Source: Armillaria gallica
Lineage: Eukaryota > Basidiomycota > Agaricomycetes > Agaricales > Physalacriaceae
Assembly: GCA_037576215.1 (NCBI GenBank)
Contig: JBANDB010000005.1
Coordinates: 1,860,001-1,924,000, forward strand
DNA: 64,000 bases
Direction of reading: 5' to 3'
Below, one piece after another: positions 23,740 to 33,369 of the stretch (position 1 is its first letter; each line of letters opens with the position of its first letter). Both the position numbers and the translations under genes were made by a program. The notes beneath the pieces were generated by a model that worked only from the letters and a program-made list of their open reading frames with translations, ran no database searches and was not told the origin of the DNA.

Positions 23740-24085
23740 TTAACTGGAGGATCGTCCTTTTTTGTGACCTCCAACGCTCCCACCATTCACTTTCAAGAAA
23801 TCCTGATACCTTCCGCAGATGGGAGGTAAGCATCCCTCCATGTCCTTGGCTTCCGTATCCGTTTGACATATTCCCCAGTTGCCGAGCGTCGCCTTCAAGT
23901 TAACAGATAACGAGAACTGTACCGGCTGTATGTAGAGGCGTTCGACACGAAGGACTTGGTGCAGCTACACCCTTCGAATCGGAACGCCCTGGTGAATTAA
24001 TAGTTTTTACCTTTACGCGCGGCTCCCATATCGGAGGCCAGTTTTTGCTTGAATCATTAGTGTCCGCTTCAGTTTACAGGAGAAT
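23740..24085 (+). repeat. Module N, partial copy
   Basis: Matches 50,240-50,590 and 4,080-4,350: 'ctccaacgctcccaccattc', 'gagaactgtaccggctgtatg', 'aggacttggtgcagctacacccttcgaatcggaacg' and 'ttacgcgcggctc'. This is only the 5' part; the sequence then runs straight into a family M copy. Confidence 0.55.
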
Positions 24086-24089
24086 TCAC

Positions 24090-24850
24090 ATCCCAGATCT
24101 CGACGGCGATCTCTTCACCGAGGGCCTGATGGGCACGGCCTCATACTTCGACATGCTTATCCTCGCACCAGGAATGCATCAGCAGTCCGTTGACGAGACC
24201 AAACGCCGACAACGAGTGTGATGGCTAACGGCCTGCTACCGCAAATACTTACAAACCATTGGGTACACTGGACACCTCGTTACCGCAAAACCCCTTCCTC
24301 GACGATGACCTATCCAGATCGCCGAATCTAGTCCTTTGTAGTCGCTGCTCCACCTCCTGAACCCGGTATTCACCTTCGTCGTGTTTGCGCTACTGGGTGG
24401 TATGGAAGACCGACGGGAGTTCCAGGCGTTGTAGATGCATGTGGATCAATTAGGCGGAGAATCGTAAAAGGACGGGAGGACACGGAAGAGGGAAGTCCTA
24501 AAGAAAAGGATGATCTCCTTAATACTTTCGAATCAAGATCCCTGGTGCGAAGGAAGGGGTCGGTAGATGATCTTAGGGCTGACAGCGTCAGTGGTTGCGG
24601 GAGATGTCTGACAGAGAGTTTTGCGACGCTGTTAGTGTATTGTCTGCCGCTCTTGCTGGTAACACATCAAAAGCTGTTTGCTTGTTTGCTCTGTCGCCAT
24701 CTTCGGTCTGTGCACTCCTCGATGGTGTTGTGTGTGCGGAAGGGGAGCCGAGGAAGTATGAGTGGAGATAACAGATGGCGGACCAGTTAGCTGATGAGAC
24801 TGGTGGGTCTACCTCATCATTTGACTTCCCAGAAAAATCTAACTCTTGGG
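24090..24850 (+). pseudogene. Family M, decayed copy h
   Basis: The start is clear: DLDGDLFTEGLMGTASYFDMLILAPGMHQQSVDET. Later pieces correspond to LLHLLNPVFTFVVFALLGGM (first hydrophobic pair), ILSNQDPW (LLSQDRW) and ESFATLLVYCLPLLLVTH (third hydrophobic segment). Stops and frame changes interrupt it at least three times and the GYVFRVENP block is largely lost. Confidence 0.7.
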
Positions 24851-25129
24851 CCTCAGGCAATGCATTGTTGATTGTAATGTCACTTCAACTTTCACTAGCC
24901 AGAATTTGCTCTTGCACGAACAAGAACTTGCTCTGAAAGCCTCTGATGCCGTCGACCGCGCAAAGTTGGAAACACAAGTAGCCAGACTTTCCCTTCGAAC
25001 CTGCTGGACTGCAGCCATCACTCACAATATAACGACGTCAAGAGCGGCAGCCTAGTCCTTTTCATCTTCCTGCATTCTAACGTTCGTCGAGACTTCAACA
25101 TGTTCAATACATCCTCTATCTACGGAACT

Positions 25130-26236
25130 CGTCGCTCTAGACCTTTCCACTACTGCGCAAAGTCAGAAGGCTCTGCTTCTTGGTTTGGCATCCTTGCGGT
25201 CAATAATGGAGAATTTGTGAATTTCCATATCCTGGTTCATTGACCGGCGGATGTATCGAAAATCCTTTTTGACGTGGTTAGTGCAATCATCGGTTTGAGG
25301 ATGAGCACCGTCAAGCCACGAAGATTTGCGTTATCTCTCGTAAGTATTTGAGCTGTATACCGGAGTCGTATCTCACACGGATCCGAGGAAGAAGCAGGAT
25401 TTCAGTATATAGAAATCATCCATCAGGGCGCTGACCAAAGACGCCGAAATCGGCGCAGTCATTTTGGGTTTCGTCATCGCTGTTAGTTATGGTACGTCCA
25501 TCTCTTCTTTGTCTCTTGGAGATATCACGCTGAGAAAGATGGAATCTAGTGGTCTGCCCTTCGACATTCTCCTGATAGATATGGTTGTCCATGGTTATAG
25601 TCACGTGGACGAGTGGCACTGTTCTTACATGCCGCACGGAAGCTATCTTAACCCAGGCTTCTAATTCCGAACTCGGAGGTATCAATAGACCTTAAGGACA
25701 GTCCATGATAACGTTCAAGTTGAGTGCGGAAGGACGCCAGTTAATACATGCTAAATCGGACGCCCTTGTTGTGAGGACCATTTGACCCCTTGCGGGATCT
25801 CTATGTACCTGTCATGCTGACTCAATTGCCCGGCAGAACAATACCGTAGACATTGCACTACTGTCGCTGTGGCAAATAGAGTTTGATACATATCTTCTCA
25901 ACGTAAGACTGGCGCTTAATCGGTGTTCTTCACGTTAATCCACTCTAATATAGGAAGAAGGCAACTGGGGGAGAAACACCGCTTTTCAAACCCATTATCG
26001 AACGAGGCTGTGCATTGACGGAATTTGACGCTGACCTTCAGGACAATGGATTGGGTGCGCGCCCTACAAACACCACTCGACCTATATTTATGGAACACGG
26101 TTCCTTTATGAGAAACTTCGTGCCAGCAGGTGACTGTACGTGATACATGAGGCCTAGGCGATACGGGTTCGGCCCGGGACAGCTCTTACAGCTTTCATCG
26201 TACGCGGTCACTTTGTCCGCCTACTTCAGGTTCCGC
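25130..26236 (+). repeat. Upstream duplicated block, copy 2
   Basis: Partner of 20,700-21,980. In this copy the 66-codon frame at 25,464-25,664 (FVIAVSYGTSISSLSL..PFDILLIDMVVHGYSH) stays open through the candidate intron. The 5' side also matches 19,560-19,900, giving three copies of the 'gaagaagcaggatttcag' region. Confidence 0.55.
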
Positions 26237-26238
26237 TA

Positions 26239-27120
26239 ATGTTCAGTAAGGCCTTCATCTCCGGTCACCACACTGCACTCGAAGCCGCTGGGCTCGTCGC
26301 CCTCGCAGATCTTTCCATCGTCACTGTGAGGACGGCTCTAACGGGTACAGCATCCTTCCTCGATGTCCTCTTCCTCGTACCCGGCATGCACCGCCAGCAG
26401 GCCGTCAGCGATCTCCACGAGTCCCCTGTCACAGGCGTCATAAGCACCGGAGGTTTCTTCCCCGTCGAAAACCCTGCAATGCTGAGCTACCTCCAGACCA
26501 TCGGGCGCACCGGGCACCTTGTCACAACACGCATACTTCTACATCCATCTCGCAATATGACGCTATCCCGTATCAGCCGCCACCTCCAGTCGTTCTTCGC
26601 CGCGGGGGTACCGGCGACGCTGGTGTACATCCTCGGGCCTGTGCTCACCGGTGTTGCGGTAGCGCTGCTGGGAGTTATACGGGATTGGTGGGGTCTAGGG
26701 GCTTTGGGGCTGTTCATGTTGTCGAGGCTAATCAATGTGGTCATCGACAAGCGGAGAAACCTGGAAAGGTTGAATGTCATACCTGATGATGAGATAGATG
26801 GCGACCTTCTCATACTTCTCAGTGAAGATCGATGGATACGTATGCATGGGTCAGTGCATGATATCAAGACAGTCACAGCATGCTACTGGTTCAAGCGGGA
26901 CAAGACCATAGTAGAGGGGTCTGCCTGCTCCTTTGCGACAGTGTTTGCCTACCTGGCTGTCATCCTCTCATTCAACACATCGGCAATGGGGAGTCTCATG
27001 ATTACTTCCTTGCTGCTGTGCTCTTCCGTCCTATTGAGTCTCTCCAACTTCTTGACGTCAAGTTTGCAAATGTTCAATTACATTGTGCGTGTTGAAGGAG
27101 AGTCGAAGTTTAAGCTATGA
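26239..27120 (+). CDS. Family M integral-membrane protein, copy i, short C-terminus
   Basis: An open frame of 293 codons from MFSKAFISGHH. All blocks are present: TGTASFLDVLFLVPGMHRQQ, FFPVENPAMLSYLQ (the usual YVFR altered), the first hydrophobic pair, LLSEDRWIRMHGS, VTACYWFKRD (the usual VTAGxWLRD altered) and the last hydrophobic pair. It stops right after LQMFNYIVRVEGESKFKL, about 40-100 residues shorter than the other open copies. It is a tandem duplicate of the gene at 21,983 and more diverged in conserved motifs, so it may be active, sub-functional or an early pseudogene. Confidence 0.7.
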   Translation: MFSKAFISGHHTALEAAGLVALADLSIVTVRTALTGTASFLDVLFLVPGMHRQQAVSDLHESPVTGVISTGGFFPVENPAMLSYLQTIGRTGHLVTTRILLHPSRNMTLSRISRHLQSFFAAGVPATLVYILGPVLTGVAVALLGVIRDWWGLGALGLFMLSRLINVVIDKRRNLERLNVIPDDEIDGDLLILLSEDRWIRMHGSVHDIKTVTACYWFKRDKTIVEGSACSFATVFAYLAVILSFNTSAMGSLMITSLLLCSSVLLSLSNFLTSSLQMFNYIVRVEGESKFKL

Positions 27121-27894
27121 TTATTGCGAGTCCTGTGTATACAGGATTCGGTCGTTGTAACTTGAGCTCTAATTGTGGCCGTGTATGTTGGAGATTAGGT
27201 AGGTCCAGTGGTACAGATGCATGAAAATATCTAATTGACCGGCTGCCTTTTTTTAAGAATATTAGGTTAATATGCCCTTTCAAAGGGAAGATGTTGTAAT
27301 GAAGGCTTTACCTCAGTACAATGCTTGCAAGACCTGTAGTCTTTGGGTTACAAACTCCTGAGGAGTTTGCCCATTGACTTCCTATATTTATACTAAACTA
27401 TGCTTATTCTAGTAATTTCTATCCAATCAATATCTTACTCAGCATGCCAGAATGCTGGATTGCTCGAATTCTCTTGTATATTCCAACAGAAGACTATAGT
27501 TCTGCTTATTTAGGTGGTATTCAGCACAAGAATCTTGGGATATCAAGTGTCACACATCACATGGCAGCCAAATGTTGATGCTGTTGGGATGTTTGGTTGT
27601 CAAGCTCAAGCAAGGATTTGTTCTCTTCATCAGGTTTCTGTATTACATTGATAGCACCGCTTCTATTAGTGTACAGGCGTGTAGATAAATAGGGAGATGA
27701 GCAATGATGGTTCCTTGCCTGTTTGTGAGGGTTCCCTGCTAAATCCAAGTGAATGGCTAGAGAATTACTGTTCATTTCAACAAAGAATACTACAGCATAA
27801 TTAAATTTGTCTTAACAAATAACTATGTCCAGGTGTATTACAATTTCCATTCAATGAAGAGATTCACTTGAAGTTGGAGGAATGACTAGTGAAT
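27121..27894. other. AT-rich non-coding flank of the LTR element
   Basis: Base composition changes abruptly after the M gene to AT-rich, CpG-poor DNA like that of the transposon nest, although it lies outside the GGCAT-bounded element. It probably belongs to an older insertion into which the LTR element jumped. No coding region recognised. Confidence 0.5.
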
Positions 27895-27899
27895 GGCAT

Positions 27900-27948
27900 T
27901 GTTACAATTTATTCATTTTCTTTATCTAAGTGCCTCTTATCTTATCCC
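27900..27948 (+). repeat. 5' LTR stub of the outer element
   Basis: The first 49 bp match the start of the 3' LTR at 41,390 with few differences, sharing 'ttcattttctttatctaagtg' and 'cctcttatcttatc'. After the second TTATCC the two sequences diverge, so most of the 5' LTR is missing, replaced or mutated beyond recognition. Confidence 0.7.
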
Positions 27949-28367
27949 TGATTCTTTCTGACTGATAAGGAGTGAAACAACAGAGGGTTTAAAAGAGAGA
28001 AAGTGACGTGATTTCACCAGTGGAGTGTGTACAGGGGTCAATCTACCCCAGTCTCGACCCTTTTATGGTCCATGGTAATTTTGCTTTTGGATTAGATTAG
28101 ATATGATAAGGTCATTATCTTGTTCTTAGCGTAATCACTGTGCACATGGTGCACCATATGTTTCCGATGTTTTACTTGGGATGCAGTGATGTCATGTCAT
28201 CATCACCTGTTCATCCATTGTCTCAGGTCAAACCTCTCATCCTGCATCCATTGCATTTGTGTGCGCAACCGCCAGTCTGACAGAAAAAATCTTTTGGGTT
28301 AGTCTTGTTGCTGTGCATTCTTTTCGGTCCTTCATTGACGATATGATTCCACAGGAAAACTGTACCA

Positions 28368-28519
28368 TGTTGGAAATCAGGCAGATGGGCATAAGGGAGC
28401 ACAGCGAGCAGTTGTCATGGTGGTCAAAAGGATGAATTGTTAAGGTACCAAACATCACGTAAATGAGTAGTAAGTGGGCTAAATATAGTACAGGTATATA
28501 CTGAGTTCAATCTCCAACA
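28368..28519 (-). repeat. 3' LTR of the TR-GAG-like element
   Basis: 152 bp, TG..CA ends, about 95% identical to 29,756-29,907. A purine tract (GAGGGGGAC on the minus strand, about 28,520-28,528) abuts it, which identifies it as the 3' LTR in element orientation. Confidence 0.85.
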
Positions 28520-28683
28520 GTCCCCCTCGAACAAGGAGTTGGTCATCAACTAGAAATAGGTAGGGTATAAGTAAAACCAAGTCAGAAAATAATAGGTTCT
28601 TCATAGAAACCAAGAATCAAAACACAAGAATCAATAGTAAAGTAGAAAGAGGTATCAATGCGCACCAGAACTTGTCAAGACCA

Positions 28684-29514
28684 TCAGATGACAAAAGAGT
28701 GGGCAACTGCCAGACCAGCAATAGGCATGTCATGCCTCCCCTTCCACCATTCCAGATACTGTCCCTCAATATCACCACCCTTGTGCCAGCATCTCGCCCT
28801 TGAGTGTCCTTCACTGCCACAATTGTCACAGACATCCACAATAGCACTTCCATTCTCAGTCTGGGCAGCAAGGGCCAATGAATTCTGAGTCTCCATCTTC
28901 TCCTTCATCAAGTTCATCTCCTTGTTCAAAATCTTCTGTTCCACCAGTTCAACAGTCAAGAGAGAGCTATCAGTCGCATCCAAGATGCTAATGACATTAT
29001 TGTAGGAAGTAGGGATGGAAGAAAGCATTTGGGCCATGATTTGATGGTCAGAAAGACAATCATTGTAAACACGACCAAGGCACTCTGCGACAGCATGAAT
29101 GGCACCAAGGTGAGCCCACATCGAAGTCGACCCATCATAAGCCAGCTTGTAAAACAGCTTCCACTCGCCAATAATCCCCCCAAAGCCTTGGCTCACATGC
29201 ACAGCAGCCAAGCGTGCCCACATCCCAGCTGGATCTTCTTCATATCCACAAACATGCATCAGCTGCGAGTCGTCCAAATTCTTTACAATCATGTCAACAG
29301 CGGCATCATGCCATGCATGCCATGCCTTCCATGCCTTGCTGTTAGGACCAGTTGTAGGCTCGGTATCGTTGCCAAGGACAGTATTCAGCAATGACTTCTG
29401 GCTTGCCAAGATATGCATGCAGAACTCCCACGCATCGTAAGTGCCAGTGGCATCAGTCAAGAAGTGTTTTGTATTGGTAGAATCAGTGGAGGTCAAGGTG
29501 TTGGTCATGGTCAA
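28684..29514 (-). CDS. Copia-type Gag polyprotein of the nested element
   Basis: A 276-codon frame starting MTMTNTLTSTDSTNTKHFL. It has the all-helical Gag layout of Copia elements (YDAWEFCMHILASQ near the N-terminus, then AGMWARLAAVH, WKLFYKLAYDG and MAQMLSSIPTSYNNVISIL), followed at about residues 225-240 by a CCHC zinc knuckle C-DN-C-GSEG-H-SRAR-C for RNA binding. The frame is uninterrupted, unlike every other transposon ORF in the nest, which fits a recent insertion. It ends about 165 bp before the 3' LTR with no pol frame behind it. Confidence 0.85.
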   Translation of the reverse strand: MTMTNTLTSTDSTNTKHFLTDATGTYDAWEFCMHILASQKSLLNTVLGNDTEPTTGPNSKAWKAWHAWHDAAVDMIVKNLDDSQLMHVCGYEEDPAGMWARLAAVHVSQGFGGIIGEWKLFYKLAYDGSTSMWAHLGAIHAVAECLGRVYNDCLSDHQIMAQMLSSIPTSYNNVISILDATDSSLLTVELVEQKILNKEMNLMKEKMETQNSLALAAQTENGSAIVDVCDNCGSEGHSRARCWHKGGDIEGQYLEWWKGRHDMPIAGLAVAHSFVI

Positions 29515-29740
29515 TCAAGTCAGGGGTCAGGGTCAGGGTCAGGTCAGGATCAGTGGTCAAGGTCAAGAGTCGAGGTCAAAGGAGTGTATGAAGTGGTGTA
29601 GTGATGTCAAAATAGATTAAGGAAGGGTGGAATGGAGGAAGCAAGGTAAGGAATCAGGATTGTCAGAAAAGGGGTCAAACAGGTCAAGGAAAGAGTTCAG
29701 TTGGATGGTCAACCAGTAGTTCAGTGGTCAGAATGAATAA

Positions 29741-29755
29741 CGGGGCCTCATAACC
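29741..29755 (-). promoter_or_regulatory. Candidate primer-binding site (initiator-tRNA anticodon loop)
   Basis: The 15 bp directly inside the 5' LTR read GGTTATGAGGCCCCG on the minus strand. The first nine are complementary to CTCATAACC, the anticodon-loop region of eukaryotic initiator tRNA-Met. This is the site used by Drosophila copia and yeast Ty5, which prime from a cleaved half-tRNA. Agreement with known fungal tRNAs breaks after nine bases, so the assignment is tentative. Confidence 0.55.
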
Positions 29756-29907
29756 TGTTGGAAATCAGGCAGATGGGCATAAGGGAGCACAGCGAGCGGT
29801 CGTGGTGGTGGTCAAAAGGATGAATTGTTAAGGTACCAAACATCACGTAAATGAGTAGTAAGTGGGCTAAATATAGTACAGGTATATACCGAGTTTGATC
29901 TCCAACA
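29756..29907 (-). repeat. 5' LTR of the TR-GAG-like element
   Basis: 152 bp, TG..CA ends, partner of 28,368-28,519. It lies upstream of the gag start in element orientation, with the candidate primer-binding site immediately inside it. Confidence 0.85.
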
Positions 29908-29912
29908 TACCA

Positions 29913-31440
29913 AGCTCTTACTTCTGTCATCAGTGGAATATTCCTTCCTGATATACTTGTGGGTGAGTGTACTTGTCATGGATTGTTGCCTGCAAGTCAT
30001 TATCTATCAAGTTTGGTAGTATAATTGTCTCTGCTTTTCTGCAGTGTCCAAGTCATGTCCCTGCACAAGGGCTGCCCTCCACCTGTGGAATTGGATCCAT
30101 TGTCGCTCAGCATCTACGCTCTGCATAACCATCTGTCTGACTGCTCAGCAGTGTATACATATCCATCATGTCTTTTGATTTATGCAAAATGCCGTGCAAT
30201 GTCACACACATTCTGGATGAGGATGAATGCCCTCTCAACGATGGTACTGAATTTTGCCCAGGTGATTTTCCTATATATTATGATCCATTGTACCATCCTG
30301 AAATGCATTCCAATGTATTTTCTTCTCTGGTCTTGGTTTGTGGATGGCTTTGCTCATGTTTTCAGGCAGAGAGTCTTTGAACTGATGTTCATGTTGAATT
30401 CCATGAGGGCCTTTTTTATGTTGAGGATGTGTCCGCTGACCTTCAAGTACGCCTTTCTCCCTTGGATATTGCCTCTGTTCGTTTCCATCCTTGGCTGTTA
30501 CTAGCTCGTTGTGTATCTGGTGAGAATGGGTGCAATCCCTCATGGGTTTATGCGTTGGAAACCGATTGGGCAGATTCTTTCGATGGTATTACTGTAAGGA
30601 CTATGACTGTGGTCACTGGCAGATCTCACACTCTCCGCACACGAGGCGATGCTATCCAATGCATGGTTCGATTGATCATTGCATTTGCCCAACGCATATG
30701 CAGAACAGAGAAAAAGGAACTGGAGACTCTATGCAACGCACAAGGCATCATCGACATTCCAATGCTGAACTGAAGATGCTACATGGTTTTTGAATTATTT
30801 CATGATAAGTTAGGTGATGCTATGTTTCCAAAAATTGTTTGGCCATGGGCTTGCATGTTCGCTTATCTGAGAATGTATGATAACCATTTGTTACAGAGTA
30901 CGGACCCTGAACTGGATTATGCAATGTTTCGGCATTGTGTATCTACACTGTCTAGCCCATTGCGGGTGAAAGCATTGAACAACAAAGTCACCTACCATAG
31001 TGACACCCATCATAACAGTTCGACTGGATGGGGCAGGGGACCAAGCGCTCAGCGCCCCCCCTGACAAAATGGATCCATGGAGTCCCCACCTTGCAGGGAG
31101 TTTCAAGAGAATAGCTATGGCAAAACCTCCTCTGGTAACAGAGATCACCGTAAGGCTGCCAAAGTCTAAATCCCTCATCCATCAAGAGGCTTTGGCAAAG
31201 ACCAAGAACTTAACTGACCCTGTGCAAGAGACTCCTACCGACAGGAACAAGGGGGCCCAAACAAGGCAGGAGATGCCTAAGGTACATATGGAAGAGATCC
31301 CAGATAAAGAAGACAATACTAGTTTCCAGATGACTAATTTAACACCCTCTATAGTGCCTGAGGTGACCCAGTCAATGGTAGCCAAGTCTTTGGACTCTGG
31401 TGCGAAGACTGAGAAGGTCCCACTTGAATGGTGAAATCTT
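29913..31440 (+). pseudogene. Unrecognised ORF fragments within the outer element
   Basis: Pieces on the plus strand look protein-like: ILDEDECPLNDGTEFCPGDF (about 30,205-30,270), a continuous stretch of about 130 codons from DVHVEFHEGLFYVEDV to CNAQGIIDIPMLN (30,385-30,773), ELFHDKLGDAMFPKIVWPW (30,786-30,845), and a charged 144-codon frame at 31,000-31,434. They lie between the LTR stub and pol, where gag is expected, but no Gag motif or zinc knuckle is visible. They could be an unusual gag or part of a captured gene continued at 38.7-41.2 kb. Confidence 0.35.
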
Positions 31441-33365
31441 TCGGTGCTGAATGGACCTTATATGAAATTGTAGAAGTGAGGATGGAGTCAGAGGTGAAGG
31501 TGATCTTAAAGAATTGGATTCATAAGATGCTGTGTCACACCCACAGTGTGTCTAAGGGCATAATTTTGTAAATTACCATACCTTACACATTAGCAAAGCA
31601 GAAGCATAGAGAGCGGACTGACAATGCAAGTGGCACACAAAGAAGCAAGGTCACCAAAGTTGAAAGCTCTATGATAGAAAAAGAAGCAACAGAATTAAAA
31701 CATAAGGACTTTGTTGTTGCACTGTACCTTACAGGCATGCATGGCAATAAGGCTGAAGAGCTCGCTCACTTGCTCAAACATCCGTCTGCAATAGACGATT
31801 CAACTTTCATTGGGATGTGCTTGTATGCAGGCTGAGACTAATTTAGATAACTACATGTTTGTAATCTATGACACGTGGTCCCTGGAGATCCAGAGAAAAG
31901 ATATCACATATGGGGATAATCAAAAGAACCCCAGGCATGGCCTAGAAACAGACTTTGGCCAATGGGAATAGTGAGTGGGCTCAAAATCCGAAGCATTCCT
32001 TGGTTACCAGGTCTAGAATATGATGCTGTCACCTTTGGAGCAGAACCAAAAGCTGAATATGAAGTGTGATCGGTGATCAAGGATTAAGCAGCTATTGAGT
32101 ACAAGTCAGCAAACTACTCTGCTGCTAGGGCAAGTGACATCAACATCACTTAACTCTTTGAGGATACTAAAAGGAGGACCAAGCAGCACTCTGCCAAGAG
32201 TGTTGTACCAGTTCAGATGAAGGATTATCAGCCGACAAAGAATTTAACTTACTAAAGGGCCATTTGTAATAATCAATCTCCCATAGTATAAGTAGGTAGA
32301 ATTTCATGTAGTAAGACAAGATACCTACCCCCCACATACAGTAATAAAGTTTCAGTTTGGATCTGGACTTGTTGCAATGCATAAGAGTTAGTAGCTTCGA
32401 GTCTCAGCTAGAACACAAGTTTAGTGAGCTTACAGAGAAATAGAATGAGAGAAACATTTTGGATAAAAACTTCGGTTTACTTGAGATAAGAAAGAGATTC
32501 AGTGGCAGTGACACTGTGCCCATCTTGAGAGTTTGCTGGGGTACATCTGAGAGAAAACTCTGTTCCTTTTCTGGTTCAGTGTAAGAAGAGAAATTGTGTT
32601 GTGTCGGCCTCTGTGTAGGTCTTGAGTAGTTTGCAAGGGAATCAGCCAGATTGAGCTGTTCTAGCAGTTGCATGAAGTGTGACAGGTGTGCACAGTTGGA
32701 CCTCGTGGCACCGTTGTTAGAGCAAGCACACTGTGTGTGAGGACTTGTGGGGATGGTTTTTGAGAATAATTGTGACTTGATTTGGAGTGCTGAGGGCCTC
32801 TAATCGTGACAAGTTTGGGCATCAGGTTTAGCAACTAAAAAACAGGCAGTGGTGTGCACAGATTAGATCTAGCAGCAAGTTGTACTTAGCGAGCTCACTG
32901 ACCAGACTTGGTCATTTTGCGGATCTGCAAATCCATGTGTTTCAGCTATAGAAATATCCTTTGCCCCGAGGGTTGCATGGTTCACTGTGCTCTCTTGTAA
33001 AAGCTTCAAGGAAATAGAGAATTTGAGAATAGCTTCCGAAAATTACATTGTTATGTGCATCGTTCTAGCAAGCTTGCTGAGATAAATTGAGATATTGTCA
33101 GCATGCAATTGGAATTAAATCCCTTGCTCCCCTCTGCACTTAAGGAGATTTTATGTGTGTGTGTGTTTAGTAGGGTTGAGTGTAGGTTTTAGTGTGTTCA
33201 CGCTAAGCCATGCTCAGTTTCATGGGTGCCCATCACCAGCCTCACCAGTAGGTGGAGGAAGTCATTGACGAGATGATTGAAGGGATGTGGAAGGCAACAT
33301 GAATCAATGCCCTCTGGTGGCTCAAGGAACTATGACAACCAAGACAATACATCAGCCAACTAAGC
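31441..33365. other. Non-coding, decayed transposon sequence
   Basis: No frame is supported. At 31,545-31,620 'tgtctaagggcataattttgtaaattacc ... cacattagcaaagc' resembles 41,795-41,865 outside the element, so fragments of another repeat are present. A short TG repeat lies near 33,154-33,165. Confidence 0.5.
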
Positions 33366-33369
33366 GGAA

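Larger units (their letters stand above)
28368..29907 (-). mobile_element. TR-GAG-like non-autonomous Copia-type element
   Basis: A complete 1,540-bp element: two 152-bp LTRs beginning TGTTGGA and ending TCCAACA, flanked by TACCA direct duplications (28,363-28,367 and 29,908-29,912). Between them is one minus-strand ORF, a Copia-type Gag; protease, integrase, RT and RNase H are absent. A candidate primer-binding site and a purine tract sit next to the expected LTRs. The LTRs differ at 7 of 152 positions, six of them transitions. It would need enzymes from an autonomous Copia partner. It inserted into the outer LTR element and is younger than it. Confidence 0.85.
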
